This document shows positions 1 to 9,073 of a DNA stretch of 23,735 nt, piece by piece. How positions within the stretch are numbered: the first letter of the stretch is position 1; each line of letters begins with the position of its first letter. The DNA lies in the NCBI GenBank assembly GCA_025453925.1, contig JALOPK010000012.1, positions 1-23,735 of the forward strand. The letters run 5' to 3'. A program made the translations under genes and the position numbers. Source of the DNA: Candidatus Eiseniibacteriota bacterium (GTDB lineage: Bacteria > JAFGKV01). The notes beneath the pieces are model-generated. The model was not told the DNA's origin, did not search any database, and worked only from the letters and a program-made list of their open reading frames with translations.

Positions 1-356
1 CAGTGCTGCGCACGTTTGTCGCCAGCAGTTCCGGGCACATCTCTCGTTTCGATGCGAGGGTAGTCGGTGAAGTGTCGGTCGCCCTTGGTGCGGGTCGCGC
101 CGCCGTGCATGACTCCGTCGACCCCGGCGTAGGCATCGTGCTTCGGGTGAAGGTTGGCGGGGCGGTGGAGGCGGGAGACGCTCTCGCCGATGTGCATGCG
201 GCCAACACAGAAGCCGCCGAGCGGGCCGTGGCGGAATTGGCGGGAGCGGTTGACATCGTTCCCGATCGGGTTACGAGACGTGCTCTGATCCTGGAACGTA
301 TGGAGCACAAGGACGCCGTTTCTCCGGCGAAGCCGACGGCTGTTGTGCATGACTGA
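1..356 (+). CDS. Pyrimidine-nucleoside (thymidine) phosphorylase, C-terminal part
   Basis: Only the last ~117 codons are present; the reading frame enters from the left edge. The translation matches the C-terminal alpha/beta domain of the thymidine/pyrimidine-nucleoside phosphorylase family: a 'SGHISRFDA' stretch, then 'LGAGRAAVHDSVDPGVGI' and 'GDALADVHA'. The family cleaves thymidine or uridine with phosphate to the free base and (deoxy)ribose-1-phosphate in the cytosol, for nucleoside salvage. The catalytic N-terminal part lies outside the window, so deoA-type (thymidine) and pdp-type (broad pyrimidine) enzymes cannot be told apart. The stop at 354-356 overlaps the ATG of the next gene (349), which suggests one transcript and translational coupling. 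Confidence 0.9.
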   Translation, partial: VLRTFVASSSGHISRFDARVVGEVSVALGAGRAAVHDSVDPGVGIVLRVKVGGAVEAGDALADVHAANTEAAERAVAELAGAVDIVPDRVTRRALILERMEHKDAVSPAKPTAVVHD

Positions 357-1122
357 GGAAGAGACCATCGTCCCTCGTTCTCCTGGTGCGGCGTTGCGTC
401 AGCTGCGAGAGGCACGGGGGCTCACCCTGGACGCGGCCGCCGAAGGAACCCACGTGAAGGTGCGGTATCTCGAGGCGCTGGAGCAGGAGGATACCGGCTG
501 TCTGCTGGGCCCTGCCTACGCGAAGAGCTTCCTCAAGGCCTACGCTCAGTTCCTTGACGCAGACCCCGTCCTGATTGACGAGTATCGGGCCTTGCTCAGG
601 TCTGATGCCCCCCCGCATCACCCCGTGCCGGAGGCATCCACACGCAACTGCTCCCGTGCTCCGGCGTGGTGGATCGGCATGGGCCTGGTGGGTGCCGCGG
701 CGTTCATGATCTTGGTGCTGAGACCGTTCCCCGCCAAGGAGGGACCGTCGGCCGTCGTGGATGCGGCGGCGGATTCCAGCACTCCATATCTGGCGGGGGA
801 TCCGGCCACTGCGGACACCTTGGCCATTGCGCCGGGCGGCCAGCCCATGGCGGCCTCGGATACCCTCTCGTCCCTCCAGATCGTCGCGGTGGACAGCACG
901 TGGGTTGAGGCGAGCGCTGACGGGCAGCTTCGCCTGCACGAACTGCTGCTGCCGGGCGAAGTCCGCATCATCGATGCCTCACGGGAGTACCTCCTCACCC
1001 TGGGCAACGCCGGCGGCGCCGAGCTATCCCTCAATGGGGAGAGGCTGCCCAGCCCCGGGCCTCGCGGCATGGTGATCCGCAACATGCTTATCCCGGCTCA
1101 CCGGGAGCCTGCCGGCCTCTAA
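349..1122 (+). CDS. RodZ-like helix-turn-helix membrane protein
   Basis: 257 aa. Residues ~13-72 form a RodZ-type HTH domain ('LRQLREARGLTLDAAAEGT', then 'VRYLEALE' and 'YAKSFLKAYAQFL'). A single transmembrane segment follows at ~107-125, then a low-complexity linker, then a C-terminal domain at ~180-250 resembling DUF4115 of RodZ. In that family the cytosolic HTH binds MreB and the outer part sits in the periplasm, linking cell shape to wall synthesis. The ATG at 349 is chosen; it overlaps the preceding stop by 8 bp. A TTG two codons upstream (343) is the alternative. No Shine-Dalgarno is visible, consistent with coupling to the upstream gene. Sequence-based RodZ-like calls also include transcription-factor-like relatives, so the exact role is inferred. 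Confidence 0.85.
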   Translation: MTEEETIVPRSPGAALRQLREARGLTLDAAAEGTHVKVRYLEALEQEDTGCLLGPAYAKSFLKAYAQFLDADPVLIDEYRALLRSDAPPHHPVPEASTRNCSRAPAWWIGMGLVGAAAFMILVLRPFPAKEGPSAVVDAAADSSTPYLAGDPATADTLAIAPGGQPMAASDTLSSLQIVAVDSTWVEASADGQLRLHELLLPGEVRIIDASREYLLTLGNAGGAELSLNGERLPSPGPRGMVIRNMLIPAHREPAGL

Positions 1123-3129
1123 GTGCCCAGATTCTCCCTCAAGTCTCCCTATCAGCCGTCGGGAGACCAGCCCGCAGCCATCGAAGGATTGGTCCGGCGG
1201 CTCGAAGCAGGCGCGCCCGTGTCGGTGCTTCTGGGAGTCACCGGCTCGGGCAAGACCTTCACCGTGGCGAACGTGATCGCCCGAATCGGGATTCCGACCC
1301 TGATCATCAGCCACAACAAGACCCTGGCTGCCCAGCTATACGGCGAGCTACGCGGCTATTTCCCCGACAACGCCGTGGAGTACTTCGTTTCGTATTATGA
1401 CTACTACCAGCCAGAGGCGTACGTCCCCCAGACCGACACATACATCGAGAAGGACGCGTCGATCAACGAGGAGATCGAGAAACTGCGCCTCCGGGCAACG
1501 TCGTCGCTGATGGAGCGCACGGACGTCATCGTGGTCGCGAGCGTGTCGTGCATCTATGGTCTGGGGAATCCGAAGGATTGGGAGGAGCTCTATCTTGTGC
1601 TTGAGCCCGGCGGGCACGTCGAGCGGGACCACCTTGTCCAGCGGCTTCTGAGTCTCCAGTACGAACGGAACGATCTGGCCCCCGCCCCGGGGGCCTTCCG
1701 GCTCCGCGGCGATGCGGTGGAAGTGCATCCCGCCTACGGTGATCATCTGATACGAATAGAACTCCTGGACGCTGAAGTCGAGAGGATCCTCAAGATTGAC
1801 CCGGTGACCGGCAGGGTCATGGAGTCTCTGTCACGGGTAACCCTCTATCCCGCGCATCACTTCGTCACCACCGAATCTCGGCGCACGCACGCCATTCATG
1901 CCATCGAAGAGGAGCTGAAGTCGCGGCTTGCCGTCCTTCGCGGCCAGGGTAGCCTCCTGGAGGCCCAGCGTTTGGAGTCTCGGACCCGGTATGATCTGGA
2001 GATGTTGCGGGAGACCGGGTTTTGCGCGGGGATCGAGAACTACAGCCGTCACCTGGATGGTCGCGCGCCTGGCGCCCGTCCCGCATGCCTCCTCGACTAC
2101 TTCAGCAAGCCCTTCCTCACCGTCATAGACGAGAGTCACGTGACACTCCCGCAGCTGCGGGGCATGTGGGCCGGGGACCGAAGCCGGAAGACCACGCTGG
2201 TGGACCATGGGTTCCGTCTCCCCTCAGCACTGGACAACCGGCCGCTGGTGTTTGACGAGTTCATGACCCTCGCCGGACAGCTCGTGTGCGTGTCCGCGAC
2301 CCCGGATCAGGAGGAGATCGACCTCGCGGGGGGGAGCGTGGTGGAGCAGATCATCCGACCGACCGGTCTCGTTGACCCGCCGGTAATCGTCCGGCCCGCC
2401 TCATCTCAGATGGATGACTTGCTCGGGCGCATCAGGGAGCGGGTAGGCAGCAAGGAGCGGGTGCTGATCACGACCCTGACCAAGCGATTGGCCGAAGACA
2501 TTGCCGACTACCTGATCGGTCTCGGCCTCAGAGTGCGCTACCTTCATTCCGAAATCGACGCGCTTGAGCGGGTGGAGATCCTGCGCGATCTCCGCCTTGG
2601 GGAGTTCGACGCCCTGGTCGGCATCAATCTGCTTCGCGAAGGACTCGACCTTCCCGAAGTATCGCTGGTGGCTATTCTGGACGCTGACCGCGAGGGCTTT
2701 CTCAGGTCCAGCACCAGCCTCATTCAGACCGCGGGCCGGGCCGCGCGTCATGTTCGCGCCGAGGTGGTCATGTATGCCGACACGCTCACCGGTTCGATGC
2801 AGCGGGCCATGGCGGAGACCGAGCGTCGGCGCCGGCTGCAGCTGGCGCACAACCGCGCCTACGGAATTGCTCCGGTAGGGGTGACCAAGACACGGCAGGA
2901 GATACTCCAGGTCGCGGAAGTGGCGGGAGGCCGAGTCGAATCCTCTCCGGAGCTTCCGGATCTCGACCGGGAGACTCTGGCCGGGATTATCCGCGACGAG
3001 ATGCTGACGGCCGCGGCCCGGATGGAGTTCGAGACCGCGGCGAGACTGAGGGACCGACTGAAGGAAATCACAGGGGCTGTCGCGGGGCCCGGTCGCCCTG
3101 CCTCGCGTCGTCGTCGCCGCCGGCGCTAG
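1123..3129 (+). CDS. uvrB: Excinuclease ABC subunit UvrB
   Basis: 668 aa, close to the usual ~670. It is the damage-verifying helicase subunit of nucleotide excision repair, loaded on DNA by UvrA and recruiting UvrC. Visible motifs: Walker A GVTGSGKT at 38-45, the beta-hairpin that grips DNA (YYDYYQPEAY, 91-100), DESHVT from residue 336, the motif region 'LREGLDLPEVSLVAILDADR', the arginine-rich 'QTAGRAAR', and a C-terminal UVR motif ('MEFETAARLRDRLKEI') that contacts UvrC. The GTG start directly abuts the TAA of the RodZ-like gene with no spacer, so translation is probably coupled. The protein ends in an unusual run of seven arginines. A strong hairpin follows about 80 bp downstream. Confidence 0.98.
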   Translation: MPRFSLKSPYQPSGDQPAAIEGLVRRLEAGAPVSVLLGVTGSGKTFTVANVIARIGIPTLIISHNKTLAAQLYGELRGYFPDNAVEYFVSYYDYYQPEAYVPQTDTYIEKDASINEEIEKLRLRATSSLMERTDVIVVASVSCIYGLGNPKDWEELYLVLEPGGHVERDHLVQRLLSLQYERNDLAPAPGAFRLRGDAVEVHPAYGDHLIRIELLDAEVERILKIDPVTGRVMESLSRVTLYPAHHFVTTESRRTHAIHAIEEELKSRLAVLRGQGSLLEAQRLESRTRYDLEMLRETGFCAGIENYSRHLDGRAPGARPACLLDYFSKPFLTVIDESHVTLPQLRGMWAGDRSRKTTLVDHGFRLPSALDNRPLVFDEFMTLAGQLVCVSATPDQEEIDLAGGSVVEQIIRPTGLVDPPVIVRPASSQMDDLLGRIRERVGSKERVLITTLTKRLAEDIADYLIGLGLRVRYLHSEIDALERVEILRDLRLGEFDALVGINLLREGLDLPEVSLVAILDADREGFLRSSTSLIQTAGRAARHVRAEVVMYADTLTGSMQRAMAETERRRRLQLAHNRAYGIAPVGVTKTRQEILQVAEVAGGRVESSPELPDLDRETLAGIIRDEMLTAAARMEFETAARLRDRLKEITGAVAGPGRPASRRRRRRR

Positions 3130-3205
3130 CGGTCGGGGCCGGGCCGGCGTTCGCGGCGCGACTCCCTTCTCCCTGCGGCGTCGCCCGGCGTGACAAGCCG
3201 TCCGG

Positions 3206-3241
3206 TGCATCACATCGCCCGCGTCGCGGGCGATGTGTGCA
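3206..3241. terminator. Strong hairpin between convergent uvrB and FN3 genes
   Basis: Arms CACATCGCCCGC (3211-3222) and GCGGGCGATGTG (3226-3237) pair perfectly over 12 bp around a 3-nt GTC loop. Outer TGCA/TGCA (3206-3209, 3238-3241) adds four pairs past a bulged T. It sits in the 144-bp gap between two converging genes, the expected place for a bidirectional terminator. There is no T-run on either strand, so intrinsic termination in the classical sense is uncertain. Confidence 0.6.
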
Positions 3242-3273
3242 TGACTCCCGCTCTCGGGTGAGACTCCCAGACG

Positions 3274-6200
3274 TTACGGGGCAGGAGTCGCCGAACCCGT
3301 GGCGGCGATCGCGTAGTTGAATCTCCAGTCAAACGGCACGACTGCATAATGGTAGGTCACACCATTGGTGAGACCACTGTCGATCACGGTCATCTGGGCA
3401 GGACCGAGGATTCCCACGATGGTCGACGTGCCGATAGTGGTTTCTCCGGCATAGTCCTCGCCCTGTGCGGGGAGGTCGCTCACGGCGGTACCGGCTCTTC
3501 GCAACACGACGGTGCCGGTGTGGTCGGACTCCGGCGGGTTTTCCCACGTCAAAGTATCCACGCCGTTGCCCGCGTCTATCGTCAGGTGTTGGACGGAACC
3601 CGGGGCGGTCGCGTCATAGGTCGCGCTGTCGGTCTTCGCCGTGGAGTAGTTCGGGGCTTCGTCCCTGGCGAAGGCGGCATAGAAGTAAGTCTGTTCCACC
3701 GGCGCGGCGTGCAGCATGGAATCGGCCGCCGAGGGACTGCCCGGTTCGATGCCCAGAAGTGTCCCCGCGGTCGGCGTTGCGGGATACGCTGTGGTGGAAT
3801 ACCGGATCATCACGCTCTGGAAGTCGGCGGTCGATGGGTTGTTCCACGTGAGCCGAATGCCGGCGGAGACTTGACGCGCGGAGAAATCGGTGACCGGCGC
3901 GGGCGCGGTCACGTCGGCGGGGGTGCCGGAGGCCTGGCGACCCTCGGAGTAGTTCCACGCCAGATCATAGCTGAAGGCGCGATAGTGGTAGGTCGTGTCG
4001 TTGATCACCGCGGTGTCATCCCACTGGGTGGCATCGCCGATGTAGACGACCGTGCTGGTGCCATCCGGGAGAGGATCCCCCACGCCGTAGTCCACCCTCG
4101 GGACGGGATTGGAGTTGACCGGATAGGTCATCCGCCGGGCGATCAGCACGCCCTCGTAATCCGAGCTGGTGGGCGGGGTCCATGTCAGGTGGAGCTTCTG
4201 GTCATCCTCGTCGAGCGTGAAGGTCAGTACGTCCGGCGGGGGCGTCAGGTCTGCGCCGGTTGCTGCGCCGGGTGAGTTGGAAAGGAGCGACCAGTTGCCC
4301 TCGTCGTCTTTCACCTTGAGGGCCACGTAGTGTACGACGTCGGGCGGCAACCCTGTAATGACCAGAGAATCCCTGACGCCGGGAGCCGAGGGATCGGGCT
4401 CGTCCGAGACTTCTTCCGCAACCAACCAGGCCGCCTCCGTCGTGATCGGGCTTCCGGTGCGGTAACGAAGATCATACTCCTCCGCGGGCCCGCCGGCGAG
4501 GGAGTCATCTCCCACTGCAGTCCACCGCGCCTTCAAGGTCCCCTGGGTCGAACCCGTGATGGACTGCAGATCGGTCACACGGGCCGGCCGGGTGATATCC
4601 ACCTGGACCGTGTCATGGGGGCTGTTCGAGACGGTTGACTCGTTATCGTGGTCATCCAGCGCCCTGCACGCGAAGTACACGATGGCGCCCGGAGTAAGGT
4701 TCTTCGCCACGAGGGTGTCTGGCTGTCCGGCCGGCGAGAGACTTGGGGCACGCGCGATCTGTGACGATTGCAGTGGGGTGGCGCTGTTCCAGTTCGACTC
4801 GGAGATGGGCATGCCGGTTTGGTAGCGGAACTGATATCCCGATACCGTCCCTGTGAGCGAGTCGTCGCCCACGGCGGTCCACCGGAGCTGAAGTTGCCCC
4901 TCGACGATGCCCTGCGCATTTCCCGATGCGGTCATGTCGGTCACGCGGGCGGGCCTGGTGACGTCGTTCTGGGGAAGCGCCTGCGGGCTGTTCGACACCG
5001 CGGATGTATTACCGGCATCATCAACAACGCGCATGCCGAAGAAATACCACACGCCCGGAGTGAGCGACCCCACAACGAAGGACTCGGCCTCTCCGGCCGT
5101 CGCGGGCGCGAAGGGCACCGCCACCGTGATGCAGGCCGGATTGTTCCAGTCATCCGGGCCGATTTGCGCACCCTGCCGGTACTTCAGTTGGTACGCGGAT
5201 GCCGCCGCGCCGGAATCGCCATCATCGCCGACGGCGGTCCACGTCAGTGCCACCTGCCCCTCGACGAGACCGGATGCCGAACCCTGCGCGGCCATGTCGG
5301 TGATGGCCGCGGGCGACGTGACGTCGACCTGCGAGAACTCGCTGACCTGGGCGGACATCGACGATCCATTGCTTGCTTCGTCGAAGACGCGCAGCCGGCA
5401 GTAGTACTTCGTGTTCGGCGTCAGGCCCGTCGCCACGAAAGTCTCCTGTTGCCCTGCCGGCGCGGGAGTCGGCGGGTTCGCAAGGTGGATGGCAGCATTG
5501 AACTGATCCAGGGTCGTGATGGGGTTCAAGGATGCACGGATCTCATACAGGCTGGCGGTGCCGACGGCACCATCGTCGCCCGTCGCCGTCCACGTGAGGA
5601 GTATCTGCCCTTCCGTGACGCCCTGGGTGGAGGCCTCCAGATCGTCGACGTAGCCCGGGGGCGTTACATCGGCCTGCGCGGATGTCGAGGCCGCATTGGA
5701 GAACGACGAGAGGTTGCTTCGGTCGTCGGTGGACCGGAGGCAGAACCACACTTGCCCGGTGGTCGGGAGTCCCCGCGCAGTCATTTGCTGTTCAGTACCG
5801 GCGGTTGCCGGTGTCGGCACGCCAGCCGTGATGGCGGTGGCGGCGTTCCACTCGGTTTCGGTCAAGATCGAATCAGCCGCGAATTTGACGAAGTACGATG
5901 CCGCCCGTCCCTCATCCCCATTGTCGCCTGGCGCGGTCCACGTCAGAACCGCCTCTCCTTCCAACTGGCCGGGTGCTGCATGAAGATCGTCGATGGCGCC
6001 GGGAGGCATCTCATCGTCTGCGGTGATGGGTCCCGCCTCGTTGGATGGCGTGGATTCCAGGGAGCCTTCGAACGCAGTGACGCGGTAGAAGTAGGGAAGC
6101 AGGTCGCTCACCCCCGTATCCATGTATTCCGCCCCCCCCGCGGCCACGGTGGCCGTGGGAATTCCATACACCCCGCTCTCGGTGCTGCGATAGACGCGAT

Positions 6201-7329
6201 ACCCGTCGATGCCCGTGCCCGTGCCATCGTCGGGGCTCTTCTGCCACAAGAGCTGGATGCGGCCGCCGCCGTCGGGGGATGGGTTCAGCGCCCGGAGATT
6301 CGATGGGGACTGCGGTGCGCCGTTGTCCACGGCTCGGGCTGAGTCAGCAGCGGAGAATGCGGAGAACGCGACCGAGTCCTTGGCGCGTACGCGATAGTAG
6401 TACACGCCACCGCTCTCCACACCCTGATCGAGGTATTCGCCGACTCCCGCGCTGACCGACCCCGCGCTCACCAGAGTCGTGGTGTCGGGGCCGGCACCCC
6501 TGTACACCTCGTAGAGGGCGACATCGTCCGCGCCTGCTCCATCGTCCGGGGACAGCGACCAGACCACCCCGATTGCCGTGCCCTGATCGTTCGGGAAGTC
6601 AGTCGCCACCACGCCGGGAGGGCGCAGGGGGGGAACATCGTCCACGGGCCGTGAGCTGTAGGGGCCGGCCGGCTCCGAGAAAAGTGCACCCGCAACGGCG
6701 TAGACCCGGTAGTAGTAGAGTTTCCCGGGGGTGAGGCCACAGTCAGTTACCGAACCTACCCGGGCCGCAACGGTGTCGACTGGCGGGTACCCGCCCTGGA
6801 GCGTCGTGTCCCTGGCCACGACATAGCCCGTCACATCGCCGCCCGCCGTATCCATGGGCGACAGGGCCCAGGACACGATCAGGCATGTCCCCTGATCCGA
6901 GGGTTCATCGGTCACCGCGAGACCAAACGGCGGACTGACGGCATCGGGATAGGCCGACGACACATCGGAACGCCTGCTGGTCTCCCCCCGCGCAAATGAG
7001 GCGACCTGGTAGTCATACCGAATATCGGGCATCACGTCGGAATCCACGTACGTTGTCTCCGGGCAGGCCACCCGAACGAGCTGCACGAATGAGGTCGTGT
7101 CTTCCCTGGTGTCTCGTCTGAATATCACCGTCGAATCGATCCCGGGAACGTCGGGTATCTCCCACGCCAGCCTCACGCGGCCAACCTGCCCCTCCGCTCT
7201 GAGGTTGAACGGCTCGGAGTTCACCGGATCAAGGGGGTTCTCATGCTCTCTCGTGCACGAGGGGACCAAAGTGACGGCGAGCACCAGTGCGCAGACCGCA
7301 CCAATGCCCCAGACCATGCGTATCCGCAT
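3274..7329 (-). CDS. Large lipoprotein with about twelve fibronectin type III modules
   Basis: 1351 aa. The N-terminus is a lipoprotein signal (hydrophobic residues 5-22, VPSC lipobox, Cys25). The remainder reads as roughly twelve FN3-like modules of ~95-125 residues starting near residue 40. Each carries the typical 'LxWTxxxDD...YxLRY...YYxRxxAxDxxxNxS' pattern, and modules are joined by 'DVTPP' or 'DVTRPARVTD' linkers. Modules 5-9 resemble each other most ('EGQ..LTWTAVGDDG'), which suggests tandem duplication. No enzymatic domain and no C-terminal sorting tag are visible. It is probably anchored in the outer membrane and works as an extended adhesion or scaffold protein; this role is inferred. 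The ATG at 7329 is supported by GGAGGAGA upstream. It follows the minus-strand CsgG/FlgO-like gene by 32 bp, so the two are likely co-transcribed. Confidence 0.9.
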   Translation of the reverse strand: MRIRMVWGIGAVCALVLAVTLVPSCTREHENPLDPVNSEPFNLRAEGQVGRVRLAWEIPDVPGIDSTVIFRRDTREDTTSFVQLVRVACPETTYVDSDVMPDIRYDYQVASFARGETSRRSDVSSAYPDAVSPPFGLAVTDEPSDQGTCLIVSWALSPMDTAGGDVTGYVVARDTTLQGGYPPVDTVAARVGSVTDCGLTPGKLYYYRVYAVAGALFSEPAGPYSSRPVDDVPPLRPPGVVATDFPNDQGTAIGVVWSLSPDDGAGADDVALYEVYRGAGPDTTTLVSAGSVSAGVGEYLDQGVESGGVYYYRVRAKDSVAFSAFSAADSARAVDNGAPQSPSNLRALNPSPDGGGRIQLLWQKSPDDGTGTGIDGYRVYRSTESGVYGIPTATVAAGGAEYMDTGVSDLLPYFYRVTAFEGSLESTPSNEAGPITADDEMPPGAIDDLHAAPGQLEGEAVLTWTAPGDNGDEGRAASYFVKFAADSILTETEWNAATAITAGVPTPATAGTEQQMTARGLPTTGQVWFCLRSTDDRSNLSSFSNAASTSAQADVTPPGYVDDLEASTQGVTEGQILLTWTATGDDGAVGTASLYEIRASLNPITTLDQFNAAIHLANPPTPAPAGQQETFVATGLTPNTKYYCRLRVFDEASNGSSMSAQVSEFSQVDVTSPAAITDMAAQGSASGLVEGQVALTWTAVGDDGDSGAAASAYQLKYRQGAQIGPDDWNNPACITVAVPFAPATAGEAESFVVGSLTPGVWYFFGMRVVDDAGNTSAVSNSPQALPQNDVTRPARVTDMTASGNAQGIVEGQLQLRWTAVGDDSLTGTVSGYQFRYQTGMPISESNWNSATPLQSSQIARAPSLSPAGQPDTLVAKNLTPGAIVYFACRALDDHDNESTVSNSPHDTVQVDITRPARVTDLQSITGSTQGTLKARWTAVGDDSLAGGPAEEYDLRYRTGSPITTEAAWLVAEEVSDEPDPSAPGVRDSLVITGLPPDVVHYVALKVKDDEGNWSLLSNSPGAATGADLTPPPDVLTFTLDEDDQKLHLTWTPPTSSDYEGVLIARRMTYPVNSNPVPRVDYGVGDPLPDGTSTVVYIGDATQWDDTAVINDTTYHYRAFSYDLAWNYSEGRQASGTPADVTAPAPVTDFSARQVSAGIRLTWNNPSTADFQSVMIRYSTTAYPATPTAGTLLGIEPGSPSAADSMLHAAPVEQTYFYAAFARDEAPNYSTAKTDSATYDATAPGSVQHLTIDAGNGVDTLTWENPPESDHTGTVVLRRAGTAVSDLPAQGEDYAGETTIGTSTIVGILGPAQMTVIDSGLTNGVTYHYAVVPFDWRFNYAIAATGSATPAP

Positions 7330-7361
7330 CTATTCTCCTCCGAGTGTCACGCGCAGCGTCG

Positions 7362-8282
7362 TCAGAACCTGCGAGAAATCACGAGTCCCACGTTCCGGGG
7401 ACCCAAAGTGACGGCGGGAGACCACGAGTCGTCGCGAGAGGGTCCAAGAGACCATTGCTCGGACGAGCCGTAGTCATGGCCGAACCAGTAGTGTATCGCC
7501 AGCGCAAGGCTTCCCGCGCCGAGTGCTGCCAGCACGTTGCGCGCAAGGAGGTAGTCACTGGCCTTACCGTACAGACGAGTTATCTCGTGTTCCCGGATGG
7601 CGCGCAGGTAGTCGTCCCACGTGTCGGACGCCTGCGCGTCATAGTGATAGGTAAGGTAGGCCAGGGCGACCGTCGCCCCCAGGGCCGCCCACGGCTCAAG
7701 ATGGAGCGCCGGGGACCCGCCGAGCGTCGAAGCGGCGGGGACCGGCGCACGCTGTGGCGCAGAACCCGTGGGCGTGATGCCGACCACCTGGCCCTGCACC
7801 ACCCGCGCCGTTTCGACGCCCGCCTGGTCTGAGTTCACGTCCAGACGCGGTTCCACTTGCTCAATGGTGTGCACCGTCAGTGCCTGGCAGTCGACGATGT
7901 ATGTCTTGATGTTGATGATATCCCCGCTGCGGGTGAACGAGCCGAAGATGACCTTCTGGGCATCCACGGCCTGGCCGAGGCGAAAGGCCTGGCGCTCATT
8001 CGTGAGGTATCCGAGTTCCGGAGCCAGAGTGTCCATCACGGCCGCCACCTGCTCGCTTGGAGCGATGAGAACCCTCCCCGTGGCGATGAGCCGGTTGGCG
8101 ATGGCCTGTCTGATCAATCCTTCGAACACCCCAAGAGAATCCACTTCGGTTCTATTGCGATATGCGAGCACCACGATTCTCGGAAGCTCCGATTGACCAG
8201 AATCCGGAAGGGCTTGTGCCCAGGATGGGGCCCCGTACACTGCAACCAGCAGTGCCACGATCCGCAGAATCGATCTCACCAT
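7362..8282 (-). CDS. Secreted CsgG/FlgO-like envelope protein with hydrophobic C-terminal region
   Basis: 306 aa. A signal peptide covers ~1-24 ('SILRIVALLVAVYGAPSWAQA'). Residues ~30-145 resemble the CsgG / FlgO / TolB-N type alpha-beta fold: 'RIVVLAYRNRTEVDSLGVF', 'AIANRLIATGRVLIAP', then 'LGQAVDAQKVIFGSF' and 'INIKTYIVD'. After a Pro/Ala-rich linker the C-terminal third has two hydrophobic segments around a 'TYHYDAQASDTWDDYLRA' stretch, rather like DUF5683-type membrane regions, and ends in Phe. The start is placed at 8282, where AGAGGTG lies a few bases upstream; an in-frame ATG at 8300 is the alternative. It is the first gene of a minus-strand pair with the FN3 lipoprotein, so a role in presenting or exporting surface protein is possible but unproven. 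Confidence 0.75.
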   Translation of the reverse strand: MVRSILRIVALLVAVYGAPSWAQALPDSGQSELPRIVVLAYRNRTEVDSLGVFEGLIRQAIANRLIATGRVLIAPSEQVAAVMDTLAPELGYLTNERQAFRLGQAVDAQKVIFGSFTRSGDIINIKTYIVDCQALTVHTIEQVEPRLDVNSDQAGVETARVVQGQVVGITPTGSAPQRAPVPAASTLGGSPALHLEPWAALGATVALAYLTYHYDAQASDTWDDYLRAIREHEITRLYGKASDYLLARNVLAALGAGSLALAIHYWFGHDYGSSEQWSLGPSRDDSWSPAVTLGPRNVGLVISRRF

Positions 8283-9073
8283 TTCACCTCTGGGTTCCAT
8301 GTGTGCTCCGGCACACGTGCCATCCGGCTCGTCGCGACTTCACCGGCTGAACTGCTGGACTGCCTGCCCCTCCGACATCCTGTACCCCCGGGATGATCCT
8401 TCGTTTCCCATGCCCCGGACTCCTGCCGCGGCATATCTCAGTGCGACTCCGTGACTCTTCGCGGAAACGCCAACACCCGTGCGTCGGGGAGGCCTTCCTG
8501 AAAGGCCGAGCACGGCCCGGCGCCCGGTGTGGCCACCACACCAAGTGCCGTGCGCGGATGGACGGGGAATGGAAGTCATTCGCGTAACACGCCAATTTGG
8601 CTCCCCCGGAGCTTTCGTGCAAGCATCACGCATCGACTGCACATCTGACATCGCACGCACCCACAAAGGCCCTCACTCCGACGATCGCTGTGTCTCGTCA
8701 CGGCAGGCTCACGTTGCGGCATCGCCCCGCGTGCTGTACGTTGCGGGTCCACGCCAGAGAACGGATGGCCACGGGTGACTCGCCGCGGGGGCCCGCTCGA
8801 CAGCGACGCAGGTGCGCAACGCTCACGGGCTCGCGCGCGGAATGCCCGGAAGGATTTCGTGACGCATGGGCGTCGGCCCGGTCAGCTTGCGCGCACGCGG
8901 GCGTTCCTGAAAACCGGTGGCCTGCCTGCCGCCAGGGCCGGTTCGCGGAATCGCCGCGTCCGAGGTAGGGCCGAAGCGTTCCTTCCGCTGCGCGTTGGGA
9001 GCGCCTCGCGGTGCGGGAACGGTCAATGGTCGTGGCCGCTCCATGTGTCTTGGGCTCAGCTCGGGAGGTGATT
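8283..9073. other. 791-bp stretch without a convincing gene
   Basis: Reading frames here are short, Arg/Ser/Pro-rich and mutually overlapping, unlike the neighbouring proteins. Small hairpins are visible: GTGTGC/GCACAC at 8301-8316 just upstream of the minus-strand gene, GGCCTT/AAGGCC at 8491-8507, and a larger one at 8912-8943 (AACCGG...CCGGTT enclosing CCTG...CAGG). A weak promoter-like pair is at 8714-8742. The region should hold the divergent promoters of the flanking operons. A structured RNA in 8750-9060 cannot be excluded, but I recognise none: no tmRNA or RNase P RNA signatures were seen. Confidence 0.6.
8714..8742 (+). promoter_or_regulatory. Weak sigma70-like promoter candidate
   Basis: TTGCGG (8714-8719), a 17-bp spacer and TACGTT (8737-8742). 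Only TTG and three of the six -10 positions fit the consensus. If used, it would start a transcript near 8750, giving a ~320-nt leader before the gene at 9074. Confidence 0.25.

Noticed and set aside
2401-3213. Minus-strand open frame of 270 codons over the end of uvrB
   Set aside because: Antisense to conserved uvrB motifs, with low-complexity Arg/Pro composition.
3349-4275. Plus-strand open frame of 308 codons opposite the FN3 gene
   Set aside because: Same reason: a Gly/Arg/Val-rich shadow of the real minus-strand gene.
4768-6342. Long plus-strand open frame (524 codons) opposite the FN3 gene
   Set aside because: It is antisense to a clear multi-domain FN3 protein, is rich in Arg/Gly/His, and lacks recognisable motifs; GC-rich genes commonly create such open frames on the opposite strand.
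8764-8968. Possible 67-codon gene after the weak promoter at 8714-8742
   Set aside because: Arg/Ala/Cys-rich with no family pattern and competing overlapping frames; left as non-coding.
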